Source: Microbispora amethystogenes
Lineage (GTDB): Bacteria; Actinomycetota; Actinomycetes; Streptosporangiales; Streptosporangiaceae
Length of the DNA stretch: 64,000 nucleotides
Direction of reading: 5' to 3'
Assembly (NCBI RefSeq): GCF_016863015.1
Contig: NZ_BOOB01000018.1
Coordinates: forward strand, 186,001 to 250,000
A model generated the notes under the pieces. That model did no database searches, was not told the DNA's origin, and saw only the letters and a program-made list of their open reading frames with translations. Shown here piece after piece: positions 58,701-64,000 of the stretch (position 1 is the first letter of the stretch; every line of letters begins with the position of its first letter). The translations under genes were made by a program, and so were the position numbers.

Positions 58701-59952
58701 CGCGGGGCAGATCGACGAGGTGGCCGTCTACGGCGGCGTGCTCACCGACGCGCAGGTCGCCACACACTGGCAGAAGGGCTCGGGCAACGGGCCGCCGAAC
58801 CAGCCGCCCACCGCTTCGTTCACCGCGACCTGCCCCGCGCTGGAGTGCTCGTTCGACGCCGGGGCGTCCGCCGACACCGACGGCTCGATCGCCTCGTACG
58901 CCTGGGACTTCGGCGACGGCACCACGGGCACCGGGAAGACGCCGACGCACACCTATCCGGCCGCCGGCGACTACCCGGTCAAGCTGACGGTCACCGACGA
59001 CCAGAACGCGACGGGCATCCGCACCGACACCGTCACCGCCCAGGCGCCGGCGAACCCGCCGGCGGCGCTGGCGTCGGACGCCTTCGGGCGTTCGGTCTCC
59101 GGCGGGCTGGGCTCGGCCGACACCGGCGGGGCGTACTCGCTCTCCGGCGCGGCCTCCTCGTTCGCGGTGGACGGCAGCGCGGCGCAGATCTCGCTGCCCT
59201 CGACCAGCGCGAACCGCCGGGCGTACCTGAACGGCGTGTCCAGCACGATGACGGACACCACGTTCTCCGTCACGACCGACAAGCCCGGCACCGGCAACGG
59301 CATCTACATCTGGGGCATCGGGCGCAGCGTGAACGGCCAGGGCGACTACCGCGCCCGGGTGCGGCTGCTGTCGTCCAACGGGATCGGCCTGCTGGTGAGC
59401 CGCACCGACTCCGCCAACGCGGAGACGGCCCTCGTCTCCGAGCAGACGGTGGCCGGTCTCACCTACAGCGCCGGAACGGTGCTGAAGGTCCGGCTCCAGG
59501 TGGCCGGCACCTCTCCCACGACCGTCCAGGCCAAGGTCTGGCGGGCCGCGGACGCCGAACCGGGCTCCTGGCAGGTGACCGCCACCGACTCGACGGCCGG
59601 TCTGCAGGCGGCGGGCGGCGTCGGGTTCGGCACGTTCCTGTCCGGGACCGCGACGAACGCGCCGGTCGTGACCACGGTGGACGATCTGGTCGCGACCAGC
59701 ACGGCCACGGCGCCGACCGCGGCGTTCACGCCCAGCTGCACCGGGCTGACCTGCGCGGTGGACGCCTCGGCGTCGACCGCCGGTTCCGCGCCCATCTCCA
59801 CGTACACATGGAGCTACGGCGACGGTGTGGTGGAGACGGGACAGACCGCGTCGCACACCTACGCCCAGCCGGGCACCTACCGGATCACGCTGACCGTGAC
59901 CGGGTCCGACAACCGCACGAGCGTCGCCACCCAGACGGTCGACGTCTCCTGA
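55750..59952 (+). CDS. Giant secreted propeller-FN3-LamG-LamG-PKD adhesin-like protein, 1400 aa
   Basis: GTG start, signal peptide to about residue 31. A seven-bladed-like propeller (about 40-440) repeats IYVGGDFTTVDGVTRNRLVA and VYVGGNFFNANGHSRNRAAA units. An FN3 domain (about 455-550) follows. Two LamG/concanavalin-type domains (about 555-780 and 785-1010) share ASYWRLGEASG/ALYWRLNETSG, KTTTNRGGK and NYDRHVYM. A PKD domain has ASYAWDFGDGTTGTG, then another beta-sandwich (about 1110-1310) and a final PKD. All are carbohydrate- or surface-binding modules, so it probably binds the exopolysaccharide or a surface. A terminator follows. Confidence 0.85.
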   Translation: MRSKLPLLKRSALALLIVAGFGLAQSGVAAADIDPEPGVPETVTADALPTWQINGVVWKQATVGNMVYAVGSFSKARPPGTSAGDPQEVNRANILAYDITTGNLLPFNHTLNAQARSIAVSPDGSRIYVGGDFTTVDGVTRNRLVAFNTATGAVDTAFSASISNTVWTITVSDSTVYVGGNFFNANGHSRNRAAALARSNGALRDWAIEPDDEIRAMLVSPDQSRVIVGGKFQNFNGEARVGVTAVDPVTGASLPWSSRPTPTAIDGRGFSYVDDLTTDGTVIYGANDGEGGHWFDGRWAADPTTGDLIWLDNCYGATYSVFVTGQVLYSVGHAHDCSSLGAFPESSPTTWHRALAETTYPVGTDQAPPGQNSNYSGQPVPGLLHWFPSINAGSYTGMNQGGWSLTGNAQYLSMGGEFTYVNGNPQQGLTRFAIKTIAPRKAAPIPGPDLTPTAVSFRAGTARVSWKATWDQDHEKLNYEILRDGGSTPIATVTAKSNFWTLPALGYQDTGLEPGSTHTYRIRARDPQGNAVGSATSDPVTIATSGGSSAYPDAVLADNPASYWRLGEASGTTAYDYAAFNDVTEKTGVTHGATGAVNGDSDAASHFDGTSNGFGVTQSQTPTTPSFTIEAWVKTTTNRGGKIVGYGNAATGNSGNYDRHVYMDNSGRIFFGVHPGAVRTINSGTGYNDGNWHHIAASLSETAGMTLYVDGRRVAQSAATTSAQQYNGYWRIGGDNLSGWTNQPTSSYLNGDIDEVAIYPSALPQDKVIDHFVASGRTSPIPPAPADPYGKAVYNDEPALYWRLNETSGPAAADSGKGGVAGTYTASGVSYGQTGALVGTTNKAVTFNNGGVASTTTYANPTAYSEELWFKTTTNRGGKLIGLGGSATGTSSNYDRHVYMRNDGKLVFGTYTGSINVITTNGSYNNGQWHHMVATQGPGGMKLYVDGTVAGTNPQTGAENFTGYWRVGGDNLNSWPNQPTSNNFAGQIDEVAVYGGVLTDAQVATHWQKGSGNGPPNQPPTASFTATCPALECSFDAGASADTDGSIASYAWDFGDGTTGTGKTPTHTYPAAGDYPVKLTVTDDQNATGIRTDTVTAQAPANPPAALASDAFGRSVSGGLGSADTGGAYSLSGAASSFAVDGSAAQISLPSTSANRRAYLNGVSSTMTDTTFSVTTDKPGTGNGIYIWGIGRSVNGQGDYRARVRLLSSNGIGLLVSRTDSANAETALVSEQTVAGLTYSAGTVLKVRLQVAGTSPTTVQAKVWRAADAEPGSWQVTATDSTAGLQAAGGVGFGTFLSGTATNAPVVTTVDDLVATSTATAPTAAFTPSCTGLTCAVDASASTAGSAPISTYTWSYGDGVVETGQTASHTYAQPGTYRITLTVTGSDNRTSVATQTVDVS

Positions 59953-59960
59953 GATGACCA

Positions 59961-59992
59961 GGAAGGCCCCGCCGGCGACGGCGGGGCCTTCC
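59961..59992. terminator. Terminator hairpin after the giant gene
   Basis: GGAAGGCCCCGCC (59961-59973), loop GGCGAC, GGCGGGGCCTTCC (59980-59992): a perfect 13-bp stem nine bases past the stop. rfbC therefore needs its own promoter or readthrough. Confidence 0.85.
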
Positions 59993-60051
59993 GCCTACCC
60001 CCGTCTTTCCCCGTCTTCCTCCCGTCTCCGACCGACCACGAGGTGCCGCAG

Positions 60052-60648
60052 ATGGAACAGCTGCAGATCCCCGACGCGTACGTCTTCACCCCCGCCGTCC
60101 ACCGGGACGACCGCGGGGTGTTCCTGGAGTGGTTCCGGGCGGAGGACCTGACCGCCGCGCTCGGGTACCGGTTCGAGCTCGCCCAGGCCAACCTCTCGGT
60201 CTCCCGCCGGGGCGTGCTGCGCGGCGTCCACTTCGCGGAGGTGCCGGTGGGCCAGGCCAAGTACGTGACCTGCGTGGCGGGAGCCGTCCTCGACGTCGTG
60301 GTCGACCTGAGGGTCGGTTCGCCCGCCTTCGGCCAGTGGCAGAGCGTGCCGCTCGACGACGTGAGCCGCCGGGGGGTGTACCTCGCGGAAGGGCTGGGGC
60401 ACGCCTTCTTGGCGCTCAGCGAGGAGGCCACGGTCGCCTACATGTGCTCCCAGCCGTACGCTCCGGGGCGGGAGCACGGGATCCACCCGCTCGACCCCGA
60501 GCTCGGCATCGCGTGGCCGGAGGGGCTGGACCCCCTCCTGTCGCCGAAGGACGCGGTCGCGCCCACGCTGGCGGAGGCGGGGGCGCGGCATCTGCTGCCG
60601 AGCTACGACGACTGCCTCGCGTACTACGAGAAGCTCCGGTCGGCGTAG
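60052..60648 (+). CDS. rfbC: dTDP-4-dehydrorhamnose 3,5-epimerase, 198 aa
   Basis: ATG at 60052 with GAGG eight bases upstream; the GTG at 60043 touches that site. DRGVFLEWFRAEDLTAALGY, then QANLSVSRRGVLRGVHFAEV with the catalytic His and VVVDLRVGSPAFGQWQSVPL are RmlC signatures. LAEGLGHAFLALSEEATVAY closes the cupin barrel. It completes the dTDP-L-rhamnose pathway with rfbABD at 42-45 kb. Confidence 0.93.
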   Translation: MEQLQIPDAYVFTPAVHRDDRGVFLEWFRAEDLTAALGYRFELAQANLSVSRRGVLRGVHFAEVPVGQAKYVTCVAGAVLDVVVDLRVGSPAFGQWQSVPLDDVSRRGVYLAEGLGHAFLALSEEATVAYMCSQPYAPGREHGIHPLDPELGIAWPEGLDPLLSPKDAVAPTLAEAGARHLLPSYDDCLAYYEKLRSA

Positions 60649-60665
60649 GCCGCCCGGCAGGCGGC
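60649..60665. terminator. Short hairpin between convergent rfbC and FkbM genes
   Basis: GCCGCC, loop CGGCA, GGCGGC fill the whole 17-base gap between the two stops. Confidence 0.5.
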
Positions 60666-61598
60666 TCAGGCCGGCGTCAGGATGATGTCCCGGGAGCCGT
60701 AGCGGGGCAGGGGCGCCTCCGACTCGATCTCCGCCGTGGTGATCTCGTGCAGGGTCTCGCTGCCGATGGCGTGCACCTGGTAGCCGCCGGAGTGGAGCTC
60801 GCGGATGAGGGCGCGGAGCCGGGGGACGTCGGCGAGGACCTCGACGACGATGGTCGGCCGCGCGGCGAGGATCTGGGGCCACACGGCCTCCAGGACGACG
60901 GCCTCGTAGCCCTCGATGTCGAGCTTGAGCAGGTCGACGCCCTCGACGAGGTCCTTCATCGGGATGGTCGGGACCTCGACGTACCGGGTGGCCGGCCGGT
61001 CCTTGATGCCCTCGGTGCCGCTGGCCAGGTAGGCGCCGGTGGGCGCGGTGTAGCGCTCGCGGTCGGGCAGCAGGAGACGCATCGTGGCGGGCGCGTCATC
61101 GCCGACCACGGCGGCCTCGACGACGGTGACGTTCGCCAGGCCGTTGAGGTCGACGTTGGCGCGCAGCACGGCGGCGGACTCGGGGTTGGCCTCGACGGCG
61201 GTGTACGGGACGGACCCGGCGGCGTGCGCGCCCTGCACCGTGTAGTAGCCGATGTTGGCCCCGACTTCGAGAATCCTGGTGGCCCGCCCGCAGAGCCGCC
61301 GCCATTGTTCGGTCTCGGCGCCCTCGTAGCCGCGTTCGCCGTACCAGAACAGCAGTTGCGCGAGCCGGGACCGCACGGCGGAAAGCCGGATCACCGGATT
61401 GTCGGGAAGGGTGAAGTCGGCCAGCGGGGTCAGCGGCCGGTGCCGCAGGACCCGCACCACCTGCTCCCAGAAAAAGCGCGGCCCGCCTTTTGCCGTCGAA
61501 TAACGCTCCCGCACCAGCATGACCAGCCCGATCGGCACCAGGGTCAACAGCCGGGACACCAGAATCCGCGCCTGTACCCGCGCGTTCGACTGCGCCAT
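60666..61598 (-). CDS. FkbM-family methyltransferase, 310 aa
   Basis: N-terminal helical/hydrophobic stretch (LLTLVPIGLVMLVRERY) may associate with the membrane. RILEVGANIGYYTVQGAHAA is the SAM motif, YTAVEANPESAAVLRANV motif II, and LLKLDIEGYEAVVLEAVWPQ the FkbM hallmark. ARPTIVVEVLADVPRLRALI follows. FkbM enzymes O-methylate sugars or polyketides. Next to rfbC it plausibly methylates a sugar of the polymer. Confidence 0.85.
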   Translation of the reverse strand: MAQSNARVQARILVSRLLTLVPIGLVMLVRERYSTAKGGPRFFWEQVVRVLRHRPLTPLADFTLPDNPVIRLSAVRSRLAQLLFWYGERGYEGAETEQWRRLCGRATRILEVGANIGYYTVQGAHAAGSVPYTAVEANPESAAVLRANVDLNGLANVTVVEAAVVGDDAPATMRLLLPDRERYTAPTGAYLASGTEGIKDRPATRYVEVPTIPMKDLVEGVDLLKLDIEGYEAVVLEAVWPQILAARPTIVVEVLADVPRLRALIRELHSGGYQVHAIGSETLHEITTAEIESEAPLPRYGSRDIILTPA

Positions 61599-61685
61599 CG
61601 TCCCTCCGGAATGCCGTTCGAGTGCATTTGAATATTAATGGGCGGCAGGCCTTTGGGGCAGGCGCATCTTGAAAAACATTGCGCA

Positions 61686-61727
61686 CGAAAATGGCTCTCC
61701 GCCCGGCCGGGCGGAGAGCCATTTTCG
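61686..61727. terminator. Perfect 21-bp palindromic terminator of the kor operon
   Basis: Two 21-base arms (left arm starts CGAAAATGGCTCTCCGCC) pair without mismatch. On the minus strand it lies 13 bases past the korB stop, and the A/T outer arms give a T-run in either direction. Confidence 0.9.
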
Positions 61728-61740
61728 GGTGGCCGGAGGA

Positions 61741-62838
61741 TCAGCCGATGGTCCAGGTGTCCCCGCCGTGGAGCAGGTCGGCGAGGCTGCCCTCGCCCTT
61801 GTCGGCCGTGGCCGTGGCCACCTGCTCGTTCAGCAGGTGGTCGTAGGAAGGCCGGTCGACCGAGCGGAAGACGCCCATCGGCACGTGCTCGAACGCCGGC
61901 TCGTCCAGCCGGGAGAGCGCGAACGCGAGCGACGGGTCGGGGTTGTGGGCGTCGTGCACCAGGATCTCCCCGTCGGACACCTCGGCGCGGCGCACCACCT
62001 CGACGCCGCCCGTGGGCGACAGTCGTACGGCCCGCTCGTTCTCGCCGGTGCCGAAGACGATCGGCTGACCGTGCTCCAGCCGTACGGTGATCTCGTCCCG
62101 GGTGCCCGGGTCCTTCAGCGTGTCGAAGGCCCCGTCGTTGAAGATGTTGCAGTTCTGGTAGATCTCCACCAGCGAGGCGCCGCGGTGCTCGGCGGCCTGG
62201 CGCAGCACGCCCTGCAGGTGCTTGCGGTCGCTGTCCATGGTCCGGGCGACGAACCCGGCCTCGGCCCCGAGCGCCAGCGAGATCGGGTTGAACGGCTTGT
62301 CCAGCGAGCCCATCGGGGTCGACTTGGTGATCTTGCCGATCTCGGAGGTGGGGGAGTACTGCCCCTTGGTCAGGCCGTAGATCCTGTTGTTGAACAGCAG
62401 GATGTTCAGGTTGACGTTGCGGCGCAGCGCGTGGATGAGGTGGTTGCCGCCGATCGACAGCGCGTCGCCGTCACCCGTGATGACCCACACCGACAGGTCG
62501 GGCCGGGAGGCGGCCAGGCCGGTCGCGATCGCCGGAGCGCGCCCGTGGATCGAGTGGAAGCCGTAGGTGTTCAGGTAGTACGGGAAGCGGGAGGAGCAGC
62601 CGATGCCGGAGACGAACACGATGTTCTCCCGGCGCAGCCCCAGCTCGGGCAGGAAGCTCTGCACCGCGGCGAGGATGGCGTAGTCACCGCAGCCCGGGCA
62701 CCAGCGCACCTCCTGGTCGGACTTGAAGTCCTTCAGGGTCTGCTTGGCGTCGGTGCGCGGGATCAGGGCCAGGCCCTTGCCGTTGAGGCCCCCGTTGAGA
62801 GGGGTCCTGCCGGAGGCGGGCAGTTCAGCGCTAGTCAC
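61741..62838 (-). CDS. korB: 2-oxoglutarate:ferredoxin oxidoreductase beta subunit, 365 aa
   Basis: GTG at 62838, overlapping the korA end by eight bases. VRWCPGCGDYAILAAVQSFL and SGIGCSSRFPYYLNTYGFHS supply Cys ligands for the iron-sulfur cluster. WVITGDGDALSIGGNHLIHA and LFNNRIYGLTKGQYSPTSE bind thiamine diphosphate. KorAB converts 2-oxoglutarate to succinyl-CoA with ferredoxin and replaces the dehydrogenase complex in many actinobacteria. Confidence 0.93.
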   Translation of the reverse strand: MTSAELPASGRTPLNGGLNGKGLALIPRTDAKQTLKDFKSDQEVRWCPGCGDYAILAAVQSFLPELGLRRENIVFVSGIGCSSRFPYYLNTYGFHSIHGRAPAIATGLAASRPDLSVWVITGDGDALSIGGNHLIHALRRNVNLNILLFNNRIYGLTKGQYSPTSEIGKITKSTPMGSLDKPFNPISLALGAEAGFVARTMDSDRKHLQGVLRQAAEHRGASLVEIYQNCNIFNDGAFDTLKDPGTRDEITVRLEHGQPIVFGTGENERAVRLSPTGGVEVVRRAEVSDGEILVHDAHNPDPSLAFALSRLDEPAFEHVPMGVFRSVDRPSYDHLLNEQVATATADKGEGSLADLLHGGDTWTIG

Positions 62839-64000
62839 TTTCGATCACTTCCCCGATGACGGCGGCGAGCTCCTCGGCCTTGAAGGGGAGCCCCCGCACG
62901 CGGTTGTAGCTGATCACGTCGACCAGGAAGCGGGCCCGCAGCAGCATGGCGAGCTGCCCGAGGTTGATCTCCGGCAGCAGCACCTTGTCGTAGGAGCGCA
63001 GCACCTCGCCGGTGTTGGCGGGCAGCGGGTTCAGGTGACGCAGGTGCGCCTGGGCCACCTTGTGCCCGGCCGCGCGCACCCGCCGGGCCGCCGCCGCGAT
63101 AGGCCCGTACGTCGAGCCCCAGCCCAGCACCAGCACGCGGGCGTCGCCGCCGGGGTCGTCGACCGTCAGGTCGGGCACGTCGATGCCGTCGATCTTGGCC
63201 TGGCGCAGCCGCACCATCCGGTCGTGGTTGTCGGGGTCGTAGGAGATGTTCCCGGTGCCGTCGGCCTTCTCGATGCCGCCGATCCGGTGCTCCAGACCGG
63301 GCGTGCCGGGCACGGCCCAGGGGCGGGCCAGGGTCTCCGGGTCACGCTTGAACGGGAGGTACGTGCCGTCCTCGCCGTTGGGCTCGGTCGTGAACGGCGC
63401 GGTGATGTCGGGAAGCTCCGACACCTCCGGGATCCGCCACGGCTCCGAGCCGTTGGCCAGGTAGCCGTCCGACAGCAGCATCACGGGCGTGCGGTACTTC
63501 ACCGCGATGCGCGCCGCCTCCACCGCCATCGTGAAGCAGTCCGACGGCGTCGCCGGGGCCAGGACCGGCACCGGCGACTCACCGTTGCGGCCGTACATGG
63601 CCATCAGCAGGTCGGTCTGCTCGGTCTTGGTCGGCATGCCGGTCGAGGGACCGGCGCGCTGCACGTCCACGACGATCAGCGGCAGCTCGGTGGTCACCGC
63701 GAGGCCCACGGTCTCGGCCTTCAGCGCGACGCCGGGACCCGAGGTGGTGGTCACGCCGAGCGACCCGCCGAACGAGGCGCCCAGAGCGGCGGCCACCCCG
63801 GCGATCTCGTCCTCGGCCTGGAAGGTGCGGATGCCGAACCGCTTGTGCTTGGACAGCTCGTGCAGGATGTCGGAGGCCGGGGTGATCGGGTAGGAGCCCA
63901 GGAACAGCGGCAGCTTCGCCTGCACCGCCCCCGCGATCAGCCCGTACGACAGGGCCTGGTTGCCGGAGATGTTCCGGTAGACGCCCGGCGCGAGGGTGGC
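62831..64000 (-). CDS. korA: 2-oxoglutarate:ferredoxin oxidoreductase alpha subunit (partial)
   Basis: The reading frame is open to the right edge of the window. The in-frame GTG near 63925 is internal, since the codons before it still encode family sequence (GVYRNISGNQALSYGLIAGA). FLGSYPITPASDILHELSKH, FQAEDEIAGVAAALGASFGG and TTSGPGVALKAETVGLAVTT are the pyrimidine-binding domain signatures. AHLRHLNPLPANTGEVLRSY is near the C-terminus. The missing N-terminal part should be the gamma-type domain, since family members are about 600 residues. Confidence 0.93.
   Translation of the reverse strand, partial: ATLAPGVYRNISGNQALSYGLIAGAVQAKLPLFLGSYPITPASDILHELSKHKRFGIRTFQAEDEIAGVAAALGASFGGSLGVTTTSGPGVALKAETVGLAVTTELPLIVVDVQRAGPSTGMPTKTEQTDLLMAMYGRNGESPVPVLAPATPSDCFTMAVEAARIAVKYRTPVMLLSDGYLANGSEPWRIPEVSELPDITAPFTTEPNGEDGTYLPFKRDPETLARPWAVPGTPGLEHRIGGIEKADGTGNISYDPDNHDRMVRLRQAKIDGIDVPDLTVDDPGGDARVLVLGWGSTYGPIAAAARRVRAAGHKVAQAHLRHLNPLPANTGEVLRSYDKVLLPEINLGQLAMLLRARFLVDVISYNRVRGLPFKAEELAAVIGEVIESD

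Noticed and set aside
55771..59856. A 1361-codon open frame on the minus strand opposite the giant protein gene
   Set aside because: It is a shadow of the high-GC codon pattern. Its translation is low-complexity Gly/Arg/Val with no domain, and the plus frame has signal peptide and clear domains.
62831..63925. Complete korA beginning at 63925
   Set aside because: Conserved family sequence continues upstream to the window edge, so this is an internal codon of a truncated gene.
1..64000. tRNA or rRNA genes, insertion sequences, integrated elements
   Set aside because: I saw no cloverleaf-like sequence, transposase, integrase or direct-repeat boundaries. A tRNA scan would be needed to exclude a missed tRNA.

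Overview
The window is high-GC DNA from a filamentous actinobacterium. GTG starts are frequent, GTGA/ATGA gene overlaps are common, and the gene families are typical of actinomycetes: CBM2-bearing cellulase and xylanase-type enzymes with Ser/Pro/Gln linkers, conservon-type signalling genes, DUF574 methyltransferase, DUF6185, DUF6879 and KorAB. The mix of genes fits the Streptosporangiales best, but that placement is inference from gene content. I saw no rRNA, tRNA, CRISPR array, integrase or insertion sequence.

Layout. 0-2.6 kb: a small HTH-like gene pair divergent from a short PEP-utilising enzyme, then a histidine phosphatase. 2.6-13.2 kb: two secreted polysaccharide-degrading enzymes (esterase-CBM2 and GH43-CBM6-CBM2) that appear to share one LacI-type operator. 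Between them lie a BtrH-like protein, a methyltransferase, an NlpC/P60 hydrolase behind a c-di-AMP riboswitch, two secreted propeller proteins, a cupin regulator and a lipoprotein. 13.5-20.2 kb: an FAD monooxygenase and two TetR regulators with palindromic operators, an SPFH/ribbon-helix-helix/GPP34 operon, and an overlapping membrane protein-HTH-alcohol dehydrogenase operon.

20.3-23.6 kb is the most interesting stretch. It is a compact minus-strand locus: an E1/ThiF-type adenylating enzyme with a PqqD-like N-terminal domain, a 41-residue putative precursor peptide ending in Asn, a DUF6879 protein, and an M50-type membrane protease that also has a PqqD-like N-terminal domain. The peptide has its own promoter and a 14-bp palindrome. 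The set looks like an uncharacterised ribosomally made, post-translationally modified peptide (RiPP) system in which the E1 enzyme could activate the peptide C-terminus, as MccB does in microcin C.

23.8-39.2 kb: a lytic transglycosylase lipoprotein, a DUF6185 membrane protein, a GH6 cellulase, a DUF574 methyltransferase, a truncated HypF-like protein, several small secreted proteins (two with a related Cys-x-Gly-Arg-x-Cys motif), a reduced conservon (kinase plus DUF742), and a DMT exporter with a GntR regulator and its likely operator.

39.2-61.6 kb is a Wzx/Wzy-type exopolysaccharide locus: an LCP attachment protein, an initiating glycosylphosphotransferase, dTDP-rhamnose synthesis (rfbABD together and rfbC 15 kb away), a chain-length protein, two glycosyltransferases, a flippase, a polymerase, a sulfotransferase, an FkbM methyltransferase, a beta-helix protein and a 1400-residue LamG/PKD surface protein. 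The right edge carries korB and the end of korA, for 2-oxoglutarate:ferredoxin oxidoreductase, which are unrelated to the polysaccharide genes.
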